From positions 62,001-126,000 of the forward strand of contig CACMTR010000002.1 in NCBI GenBank assembly GCA_902616715.1: a stretch of DNA of 64,000 nucleotides, in the 5' to 3' direction. The first letter of the stretch is position 1. Every line of letters begins with the position of its first letter. The translations under genes and the position numbers were made by a program. Below the pieces are notes generated by a model. It had not been told where the DNA came from and searched no databases. It saw nothing but the letters and a program-made list of their open reading frames with translations. Source of the DNA: an uncultured SAR86 cluster bacterium (GTDB lineage Bacteria; Pseudomonadota; Gammaproteobacteria; Magnimaribacterales; AG-339-G14). Of this stretch, positions 18,171 to 24,724 are shown in pieces.

Positions 18171-19178
18171 TTAACCTATATCAATTGAAATTTTCCCAAA
18201 ATGTTTGTTATCAATTTGATGCTGAAACGCAGCCGCTAAATTTTCAAGATCAAAACTATCGCTTATCACTGGTTTAATTTCATTTTTTTCTAAATATTCA
18301 ATCATTGCAATCTGCGAGTCTTGGTTTGCCATGGCGATACCACTCAATCGGATTTGTTTTAGAAAAATTCTTGGCAAAATAATTTCACTTACCGAAGGAC
18401 CACTCAGAACTCCTATCAAAGCAATGTGACCCGCAAGTTTTGTACAACGCACGGACTCACTGAAAGTTCCAGCCCCACCAACTTCTACGACGTGATCCAC
18501 TCCTCCGTTGTTGGTTAATTTTAAAACTTCTTTACCCCATTCTGGGTGTGTTTTGTAATTGACTAAATGATCAGCGCCTAATTGCTTTAGCTTTTCAAGT
18601 TTTTCATCGCTAGAGGATGTCGCTATTACAGTTGCTCCAAAGGTTTTTGCGAGTTGAAGAGCAAATACAGATACACCTCCGGTGCCTTGCACCAGAACCG
18701 TTTCTCCTGATTTTAGATTTCCTTCATCAACTAGAGCACGCCAGGCAGTCAGGCCCGCGCAAGGCAATGTCGCCGCTTCTTTTAAACTAAGGTTATTAGG
18801 AATTTTGGTAATCGCAGTTTCTGGAATTGAGATGTATTCAGTTGCGTAACCATCTTGATTATCGCCAATAAAACTTAGCAATTCATATTTTGGCGGTCCA
18901 CTGACCCAATTTGGAAAACACATGCTCATTACTTCATCACCTGATTGCCATTTGGTCACTTCTTCACCTATTTCAATAATTTCACCAGCTGAGTCTGAGA
19001 GAGGGACTCTTTTGTCTTCCGTAGGAATTAAGCCGAGCGCAACCATTAGATCATGATAATTCAAGCTACTAGCAGTAACTTTTAACAAAACGTCTTTAGC
19101 ACCTGGCTTTGGATTTTCAGTTTCAGTAATTTTTAAATTTTCTAAACCTCCAGGTTTAGATAGTTGAATTTGTCTCAT
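18171..19178 (-). CDS. MDR family alcohol dehydrogenase/quinone reductase-like protein
   Basis: 335 aa. It has a GroES-like N-domain (LNYHDLMVALGL, PLSDSAGEIIEIGEEVTKW) and a Rossmann motif GTGGVSVFALQLAKTFGA near residues 166-183. It lacks the obvious zinc-binding cysteine cluster of classical alcohol dehydrogenases. Substrate unknown. It starts a minus-strand run; the upstream gap of 326 bp is the longest in the window. Confidence 0.87.
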   Translation of the reverse strand: MRQIQLSKPGGLENLKITETENPKPGAKDVLLKVTASSLNYHDLMVALGLIPTEDKRVPLSDSAGEIIEIGEEVTKWQSGDEVMSMCFPNWVSGPPKYELLSFIGDNQDGYATEYISIPETAITKIPNNLSLKEAATLPCAGLTAWRALVDEGNLKSGETVLVQGTGGVSVFALQLAKTFGATVIATSSSDEKLEKLKQLGADHLVNYKTHPEWGKEVLKLTNNGGVDHVVEVGGAGTFSESVRCTKLAGHIALIGVLSGPSVSEIILPRIFLKQIRLSGIAMANQDSQIAMIEYLEKNEIKPVISDSFDLENLAAAFQHQIDNKHFGKISIDIG

Positions 19179-19504
19179 TTTTCTCTCCCTTAATAAAAAA
19201 ATATCTTATCAGTTAATTAGAACTCATATAAATTTCTAAAAAAGCATAAAAAAAGCTATTTTTAATAACTTTTTGTAAATACTTTATGAAAAAAGTTAAA
19301 TCTAAGCAAAATTTTAAAATTTAGACTAGCTTGAAATCCTTTTCTGAGTATACTTTCAGCGGCATAGTGCAGAAATGGTAATAAAAAGAGCTTTTTTGAT
19401 AACTTTTAGATCAATTATGTATTTTTTACACAGTTTTTCTCTAAAAGTAGGTAAAGCTCTCTTAAATTATAATGTGCACAAGTTTAATAAACGGAGTTTT
19501 TTAA
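19179..19504. other. Long AT-rich intergenic region with a micropeptide promoter
   Basis: No tRNA or conserved long ORF is seen here. It contains a perfect -10 hexamer TATAAT (19468-19473) without a good -35; transcription would begin near 19480 and yield a transcript of about 200 nt covering the 33-codon ORF and its terminator. The 67-aa ORF on the track (19375-19578) spans this promoter and looks spurious. Confidence 0.45.
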
Positions 19505-19606
19505 ATGAACTATACAAAAGCACTGTTGGGCACGTTAGGTTATGTTATCTGTCTCTCTACAGTTGTATATGTAGGTAGCTTAGGAATATTAACCTTCGCC
19601 TCCTGA
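19505..19606 (+). CDS. 33-residue single-TM micropeptide
   Basis: Too short for the ORF track. The ATG at 19505 is preceded by CGGAG at about 8 nt and encodes MNYTKALLGTLGYVICLST and onward, ending LTFAS: one hydrophobic helix spanning most of the chain. A perfect -10 box lies about 35 nt upstream and a strong terminator about 40 nt downstream, which supports a dedicated short transcript. The function is unknown. The alternative is a regulatory small RNA in which the ORF is incidental. Confidence 0.5.
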   Translation: MNYTKALLGTLGYVICLSTVVYVGSLGILTFAS

Positions 19607-19643
19607 CGTTAAAGGAGTAACAAACAAGTTTCTTCTCCCCCAC

Positions 19644-19676
19644 GTTGCCCCGGTTTTAACTGGGGCAACTTTTTTT
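19644..19676 (+). terminator. Rho-independent terminator
   Basis: The 8-bp stem GTTGCCCC/GGGGCAAC (19644-19651 and 19662-19669) is followed by seven T. GC-rich and unmistakable in this AT-rich context; it ends the micropeptide transcript. Confidence 0.92.
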
Positions 19677-19743
19677 GAAGGAAAGTCGCCCCAGTCTTTC
19701 TGAGCCATATTCTTTTTTTTTATTTATCTGTAGAATTCAAAGA

Positions 19744-19866
19744 ATGAAAGATAAAAAAGAATGTTTGAGCTGTAAAAAAGAGCTTCCTTTTTATTTTTTT
19801 GATAAAGACCGTTATGGATTAATGGGTTTGAAAAAAATCTGTCGTAATTGTGTAAGCAAAACTTAA
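19744..19866 (+). CDS. 40-residue zinc-ribbon protein
   Basis: I prefer the ATG at 19744 over the track start at 19675, whose N-terminal extension is not protein-like and begins inside the terminator region. The product has two CxxC pairs (CLSC and CRNC) 22 residues apart around FYFFDKDRYGLMGLKKIC, like the small zinc ribbons that precede HNH domains in phage-type proteins, but here free-standing. It is convergent with selO, overlapping by 4 nt. Role unknown; nucleic-acid or protein binding is plausible. Confidence 0.6.
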   Translation: MKDKKECLSCKKELPFYFFDKDRYGLMGLKKICRNCVSKT

Positions 19867-21278
19867 GACGAACAGGAAATTTCCAAATTTTTCCCCCACT
19901 CAGGCGACTCCTTGGCGTAATCGTCAAGACCTTTATGTTCTAGAAAAGGATTTTTCAGAATTTCTAATAGTTTGTTAACTTCTGAAAAATCTCCTTTTTC
20001 AGCTTTCTCGATAGCTTGTTGAGCCAGGTAATTTCTGAGAATAAATTTTGGATTATTTGCTTTAACTATTTCTTCGTGTTGATCCTTAGATATTTCCTCT
20101 AATTCAAACCTTGCTCTTAATTTTTCTTGGCAGTTAAATTTTTTATCTCCAAAAATAAAATCATTCAAATTCCTGAAAAAATTTGTGTAATCGAGTTTTT
20201 CTTCCTTCAAAAAATTTAAAGTCTCTTCGATCAATTCAAAATCTTTTGGATCTTTTTTTAAGAGTCCAAGTTTCCTTCTAAAGAGATCAATGAAATGAGT
20301 GTAAAAATAAGACTGATAATTTTCTAAAGATTTTTTAAGCTTTGCTTCACTTATTAATGGAGTCAACGCTGACGCGAGTGCCTGACAATTCCAAAGCCCA
20401 ATATTGGGTTGGTTGTTAAAAGAATATCGACCTTGATAATCTGAATGATTGCAAATGTAATCGGGTTGATAATTTTCTAAGAAGCCAAAAGGCCCAAAAT
20501 CAAAAGTCTCTCCTAAAATAGACATATTGTCTGTATTCATTACGCCATGTGCAAAGCCGACGCTTTGCCAAGCAGCAATGAGCTCTGCTGTTTTTTTTAC
20601 TACCGCTTCAAAAAATAATTCATTTTTATTTTCTAGCTCAACGTATTCAGGAAAGTATTCTTCGATGACATGATCAACCAATTCGGGTAAGAGGTTTTTT
20701 TTATCGTTGTGACACAAATATTCAAAGTTTCCAAAACGAATATGAGTACTTGCCGTTCTAACGATCATTGCCCCAGGTTCAGTAGTTTCTCTAAACACTG
20801 GTTCTTCGCCAGTGAATATAATCAAGGATCTTGACGAAGGAATCTTTAGGCCATGCATTGCTTCGCCACATAGGTACTCTCTAATAGAAGACCTAAGGAC
20901 GGCTCTTCCATCGCCAAATCTCGAATAAGGCGTTTTGCCTGCACCTTTTATATGAAGGTCTTTGAGACCTTCAGCAGTTTTTATTTGACCAAACAAGATT
21001 CCACGCCCGTCTCCTAATTGAGGTACCCAGTTTCCAAACTGATGTCCTGCATAAGCCATTGCTAAAGGCTCAGAGTTAGGCACAGAAACTTCGCCATTAA
21101 AAATTTTTATTAAATCCTTTGGGTCGATAGTTTCTAGTCCTAGTTCTTTGGCATGATCGTAATTAAAACTTACCAATTTAGCTTTGGGTAAGGGGCTCCA
21201 TCCTTGTTTGGTATAAAAGTCCTCGGATAAAGTTCCAAAAGAATTTTTAAAATTTATGTTCTCTAATTTTTCCATCAA
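19863..21278 (-). CDS. selO: SelO/YdiU protein AMPylase (pseudokinase fold)
   Basis: Transfers AMP from ATP to protein hydroxyl groups; homologues respond to redox stress. Visible motifs are GDGRGILFGQ, KGAGKTPYSRFGDGRAVLRSS and the metal-binding HGVMNTDNMSILGETFDFGPFGF. The protein ends in SCSS; the penultimate-region Cys corresponds to the selenocysteine of eukaryotic SelO as I recall it, so this is the Cys form. 471 aa. It starts 1 nt downstream of the nuclease gene's 3' end. Confidence 0.93.
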   Translation of the reverse strand: MMEKLENINFKNSFGTLSEDFYTKQGWSPLPKAKLVSFNYDHAKELGLETIDPKDLIKIFNGEVSVPNSEPLAMAYAGHQFGNWVPQLGDGRGILFGQIKTAEGLKDLHIKGAGKTPYSRFGDGRAVLRSSIREYLCGEAMHGLKIPSSRSLIIFTGEEPVFRETTEPGAMIVRTASTHIRFGNFEYLCHNDKKNLLPELVDHVIEEYFPEYVELENKNELFFEAVVKKTAELIAAWQSVGFAHGVMNTDNMSILGETFDFGPFGFLENYQPDYICNHSDYQGRYSFNNQPNIGLWNCQALASALTPLISEAKLKKSLENYQSYFYTHFIDLFRRKLGLLKKDPKDFELIEETLNFLKEEKLDYTNFFRNLNDFIFGDKKFNCQEKLRARFELEEISKDQHEEIVKANNPKFILRNYLAQQAIEKAEKGDFSEVNKLLEILKNPFLEHKGLDDYAKESPEWGKNLEISCSS

Positions 21279-21740
21279 TTAATTATTTCTTCTCCAAATC
21301 CAAGGTGCAATAGGATTATTTTGTTTCCAAAGTCCTAAGTTTTTTAATCGAGCTCCATTTTGAAAACTATAGATTGTTTTATTTATTACGTACCTATCAT
21401 AAACCCAAGCACATCCTTGTTTAATCATTTCATAATTTAGATTTTTGTCATCTGTTAACAACCAACCTAGAGAACGACCGTAGTTATCTTGTCCATCAGA
21501 TTTAAATCTTAAACTAGAGTTTTCACGAATCAACTCAGATAGACATTTTTTTGAATTTGTTCCATAAGGTTGATCCATTTCAGGTGCATCGATTTCAGAG
21601 AGTCTAATTTTTATTTCAGTCCCTCGTGATTCAGCCGATACAGTATCTCCATCGATAATTCTTAAAATTTTTATTTCTTCTTCTGCAGAAAGCAGCAGCA
21701 TAGAAAAAAAAATGGGAAAAATAATTAAAAATTTGTTCAC
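21279..21740 (-). CDS. Secreted thermonuclease (SNase) family protein
   Basis: 153 aa with a signal peptide (about 1-18) and a staphylococcal-nuclease fold: RIIDGDTVSAES, the catalytic-type IRLSEIDAPEMDQPYG (Arg and Glu present) and the second Arg in DNYGRSLGWLL. Likely a calcium-dependent periplasmic or exported nuclease that could help salvage phosphate or nucleotides. It abuts selO directly and may share its transcript. Confidence 0.88.
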   Translation of the reverse strand: MNKFLIIFPIFFSMLLLSAEEEIKILRIIDGDTVSAESRGTEIKIRLSEIDAPEMDQPYGTNSKKCLSELIRENSSLRFKSDGQDNYGRSLGWLLTDDKNLNYEMIKQGCAWVYDRYVINKTIYSFQNGARLKNLGLWKQNNPIAPWIWRRNN

Positions 21741-21782
21741 AAAATCTTCGAATAATTGTCGTTTTATTTTTCTTATTTTAGT

Positions 21783-21797
21783 GGATAATAATTATCC
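21783..21797. promoter_or_regulatory. Perfect 7-1-7 palindrome resembling a Fur box
   Basis: GGATAATAATTATCC is a perfect inverted repeat around A21790; its core GATAAT-N-ATTATC is the 6-1-6 Fur core as usually described. It lies 31 nt upstream of the ATG of the secreted protein at 21828, in the 87-bp gap after the divergent nuclease gene. AT-rich palindromes can arise by chance, so confidence is moderate. Confidence 0.45.
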
Positions 21798-21827
21798 GTT
21801 TTTAATTTTTTCTAGGAGAGAACAAAA

Positions 21828-22514
21828 ATGAAAAAAACACTTTTAATTTTAACTTCATTTCTGGCAAGTTTTGTATTTGCAGCTCCAGCGATGAACGTTT
21901 TTACAATAAACACAGCAGATCCTATGGGATACATGGATTGGGCTAGAGCGAGTGCTCCAATTACCAGCCCACCATCGAACACAGCAAGCGCAGGCGTTTG
22001 CTTGCCAAGCGGTGGCTCTGAGGAATTTGGCGACATGTATTTTTACAGTTTGTATGACAGTCATGCTGATTCACTTAGCGGGACTTATTACGATCCCGAA
22101 ATTGTAGCTGAAATTGCAAAAATAGCTGATAAAAGAACTGTCTCTACGATAGATCATTATTCAGCATTAACACCAGTTGTTGCAGATGTTGAGGTAGGCA
22201 TGACGTACGCCAATTACAACATTAATGTTTATACCAGCACTCCGCAAAGATACATTCAAGAACTTGCGACCTATCAAGAAATTGCTCAGGTGAATGGTTT
22301 TGAAGATGTAACTTTGGGTGCATTTCAAATAAATACTGGCGATTACACTGGTCAACTTATGGTGGTTATTCAAGCACCGACTTCAGTTAGATTAGGTGAG
22401 TTTCTTGATGCAAGAGACCAAGACTGGAACATGGCTGCTGGTGCAAAATTTCCAAAGTTAAGAAAACTTAAAAGAGGCTTCATGATGACTTGTGAAGTTG
22501 TCTACGTAAGATAA
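21828..22514 (+). CDS. Secreted protein of unknown function (alpha/beta-barrel-like), member 1
   Basis: 228 aa with a clean signal peptide ending FVFAAPA. No recognised enzyme motif. Two roughly 100-residue halves each seem to alternate strands and helices (FGDMYFYSLYDSHADSL, later GQLMVVIQAPTSVRLGEFLDAR). One Cys lies near residue 64 and another near the C-terminus (MTCEVVYVR), which could pair. The AGGAGAG ribosome binding site is strong. The next gene starts 14 nt downstream; both probably share one transcript ending at the terminator near 23260. Confidence 0.78.
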   Translation: MKKTLLILTSFLASFVFAAPAMNVFTINTADPMGYMDWARASAPITSPPSNTASAGVCLPSGGSEEFGDMYFYSLYDSHADSLSGTYYDPEIVAEIAKIADKRTVSTIDHYSALTPVVADVEVGMTYANYNINVYTSTPQRYIQELATYQEIAQVNGFEDVTLGAFQINTGDYTGQLMVVIQAPTSVRLGEFLDARDQDWNMAAGAKFPKLRKLKRGFMMTCEVVYVR

Positions 22515-22528
22515 TTTAAGGAGAAAAT

Positions 22529-23233
22529 ATGAAAAAAATATTACTAACATTGTTAATCTCAAACGGACTTGTCTTCGCTGATGATCACGGCATGGAAAAG
22601 GACACTTACTACGCTTTCTTTGGAATCGCTGCGAATAATCCTCCTGCGGTTGTTGCGGCCATGGATAAATTCAATGCGTCAGACTGCGGGCAAGCAAGTC
22701 CTTCTTCGGTGGCGTTAATGGGTGAGGCATTCAATGGCAATGAGCCTTCAACGCATACTTTTGTCGTTACTTATGAAGGCGCTGAAGAAATAGATGAAAC
22801 GCTATCGATCATAAATGCCTGTCCTGAATACGCTGAGTTTCTAACTGAAATGGCGGCAGTATCAGTTCCTACTGAGCAAATTTTAAACAAAGTTGTTTAT
22901 GAGGTTGGTGACTGGACTCAAGAGAGAGCCTTTGCAGTTTTTGAAATGAACGTTAGAAACGAAGCATCTTATTTAGAAGCTTACAAAAAGTTCACTGACG
23001 CTTCTGTAGCTAGTGGACTTCTTACAGGTGCTTTTGGAATACAAAGAGCAATTGCGAGTTCAGAATACACGCACTTTGCATTTATTGGTGCAGAGAATAT
23101 GACTGAGCTCATGGGTTTCATGGACTCTTTAGATATGGATAATCCAGATTTCGCAGAATTTCAAAATTCCGTTCGAAGAAATAGATCTATTGTCAGAAGA
23201 GGTATAGTCGTACCTATCAAAGGTTGGGACTAA
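22529..23233 (+). CDS. Secreted protein of unknown function (alpha/beta-barrel-like), member 2
   Basis: 234 aa, signal peptide to about VFA at 15-17. It repeats the layout of its neighbour: a first half with THTFVVTYEGAEEIDETLSI and a second with YTHFAFIGAENMTELMGFMDS, each an aromatic strand followed by an acidic helix. Cysteines in SDCGQ and NACPEY may form a disulfide, consistent with the dsbA/dsbB genes nearby. AGGAG ribosome binding site. Function unknown. Confidence 0.78.
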   Translation: MKKILLTLLISNGLVFADDHGMEKDTYYAFFGIAANNPPAVVAAMDKFNASDCGQASPSSVALMGEAFNGNEPSTHTFVVTYEGAEEIDETLSIINACPEYAEFLTEMAAVSVPTEQILNKVVYEVGDWTQERAFAVFEMNVRNEASYLEAYKKFTDASVASGLLTGAFGIQRAIASSEYTHFAFIGAENMTELMGFMDSLDMDNPDFAEFQNSVRRNRSIVRRGIVVPIKGWD

Positions 23234-23245
23234 GAAAACTTAATG

Positions 23246-23276
23246 AAAAAAAGGGAGCCAGTGGCTCCCTTTTTTA
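23246..23276. terminator. Bidirectional rho-independent terminator
   Basis: The stem AAGGGAGCCA/TGGCTCCCTT has A-runs on the left and T-runs on the right, so it can serve the secreted pair on plus and rmuC on minus. The rmuC stop lies at its right edge. Confidence 0.92.
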
Positions 23277-24161
23277 TTCGTCTTTAAGTTCTTCAGTTCC
23301 CTTGTTGAGCTCTCTACCTAGGACATTTATGCGTGTTTGCAAGGCAGTTACTTCTTTTACAGAAGCGTCTAATCTTTTTAAAACTCCGTCTGTGCTTTTA
23401 TCAAAACTATCAAATTGAGATTTAATTCTTCGCACAACTTCGGCTACTTTTGCTGCAGTTTCATTTAACTGTAAATAGTGATGCCCTATTCTAATGGTGT
23501 CTAAAAAAGCAGCTAACGTATTAGGTCCTTGAATTAATACTTTTTTTTCTGACAAGCAGTCCTGTCTTAAGTTTTCAATTTCATCGACAAGATCAATTAG
23601 TTTTTCAGAAGCAATATAAAGCACAGCATAGTTCGTAGTTGAATTTTGACGCAGGTATTTGCTTGCAATATCATCGGCATCTCTAAATATTGCCGTCCTC
23701 AAGTCTCTCAAAACGTTGGCTCTTAAATTCGCTTGGCCGGCTTCTTGGTATTGTTTGTACTGACCTGCGTAAAATTTCGAGTCGATTGGGATGGTAATTC
23801 CGTCTGCAGTTTTTACAGCGCAATCGACCCTGTCCTGATTTTCTGGGTTGATGTTCTCTTGGAATGCGTAACTACCATCGGGCAATATTTCTTTCACGAT
23901 GGATTCTAAACTCCATTCGCCTAGTCGTCCCGTCGTAACATTTCCACCTAAGAACCGATTTAATTCGTTAATTGGTGTTGTAACAGATGCAAGTTGGTTT
24001 TCAATATCGTTGAGATCTTTTGAAACCGAATCAATTTTATTTTCGAGTATTTCAGTTTGTCCTGAATCTTTTTGATCTTGATCTCTTAGACGAAGAAAAA
24101 TAAAAATCACCACTCCAAGCGTAAATAAAGATAAAACAAGAGTTAGTATAGAAAAGTCCAT
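23274..24161 (-). CDS. rmuC: RmuC family DNA recombination-associated protein
   Basis: 295 aa: an N-terminal membrane segment (4-23), a short coiled coil (LENKIDSVSKDLNDIENQLASV), then the RmuC domain with LGEWSLESIVKEILP, VDCAVKTADGITIPIDSKFY and VLIQGPNTLAAFLDTIRIG. Family members limit genome rearrangement, with a nuclease-like fold. Shorter than E. coli RmuC (475) because the coiled coil is reduced. It follows dsbB, whose stop it overlaps by one base. Confidence 0.9.
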   Translation of the reverse strand: MDFSILTLVLSLFTLGVVIFIFLRLRDQDQKDSGQTEILENKIDSVSKDLNDIENQLASVTTPINELNRFLGGNVTTGRLGEWSLESIVKEILPDGSYAFQENINPENQDRVDCAVKTADGITIPIDSKFYAGQYKQYQEAGQANLRANVLRDLRTAIFRDADDIASKYLRQNSTTNYAVLYIASEKLIDLVDEIENLRQDCLSEKKVLIQGPNTLAAFLDTIRIGHHYLQLNETAAKVAEVVRRIKSQFDSFDKSTDGVLKRLDASVKEVTALQTRINVLGRELNKGTEELKDE

Positions 24162-24709
24162 TAATTTTTTACTTTAAAGACTAAAGACGACATCAATAAA
24201 ATCTGTATGCAAGCTATCAAAACCCAACCAGGTATTGAGATTCCTAAAAGACTCCAAACCACTTCGGCACAATTTCCATCGCCAATGAAGAGCATTCGCA
24301 AAGCGTCTTCAAAATATGAAAATTTTATTAAGTAGGCCAAGTCAGGCCCACAAGTGGGAATTTGATCGGCGGGGAGCGATTGTAAGTATAGATGTCGCGT
24401 GGCTGAGGCCGCTCCTCCTAGTGTGATAAAAGTTATGAAACCAAAATACCAGTTCAAACCTTGGTTATGAACTATTGCAATTAATGCCAAAAGAGCCACT
24501 AACGCGATGGCTATTCTTTGAACGATACACATTGGACAAGGTTCTAAACCTAATTGGTATTCCATGAAGAAAGCAAAAGCGATCAGATATACACAGGCTG
24601 AAAATATTGAACCAAGAATTCTTCTGCGCGTACCAAAGAAAAAAAATGCAATCTGGGTTAGAACTTTTGGCATAGGTCTAATAAACTTAATTAAATTATA
24701 ACGAATCAC
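24161..24709 (-). CDS. dsbB: Disulfide bond formation protein DsbB
   Basis: Inner-membrane quinone reductase that reoxidises DsbA. Four helices; the first cysteine pair is in EPCPMCIVQR (CxxC, periplasmic loop 1) and the second in PTCGPDLAYL...GNCAEVVW. 182 aa. The first ATG at 24709 adds about 12 residues before the likely helix; the later Met (MPKVLTQ) is an alternative. It is divergent from polA with 15 bp between starts. Confidence 0.92.
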   Translation of the reverse strand: MIRYNLIKFIRPMPKVLTQIAFFFFGTRRRILGSIFSACVYLIAFAFFMEYQLGLEPCPMCIVQRIAIALVALLALIAIVHNQGLNWYFGFITFITLGGAASATRHLYLQSLPADQIPTCGPDLAYLIKFSYFEDALRMLFIGDGNCAEVVWSLLGISIPGWVLIACIQILLMSSLVFKVKN

Positions 24710-24724
24710 CTCTTAAATGTATTG

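Noticed and set aside
19375-19578. 67-aa plus-strand ORF upstream of the micropeptide
   Set aside because: No ribosome binding site, un-protein-like composition, and it spans the probable promoter and most of the better-supported 33-codon ORF in another frame.
19675-19743. N-terminal extension of the zinc-ribbon ORF in the track
   Set aside because: It begins inside the terminator T-run and encodes a low-complexity stretch; the ATG at 19744 gives the compact four-cysteine protein.
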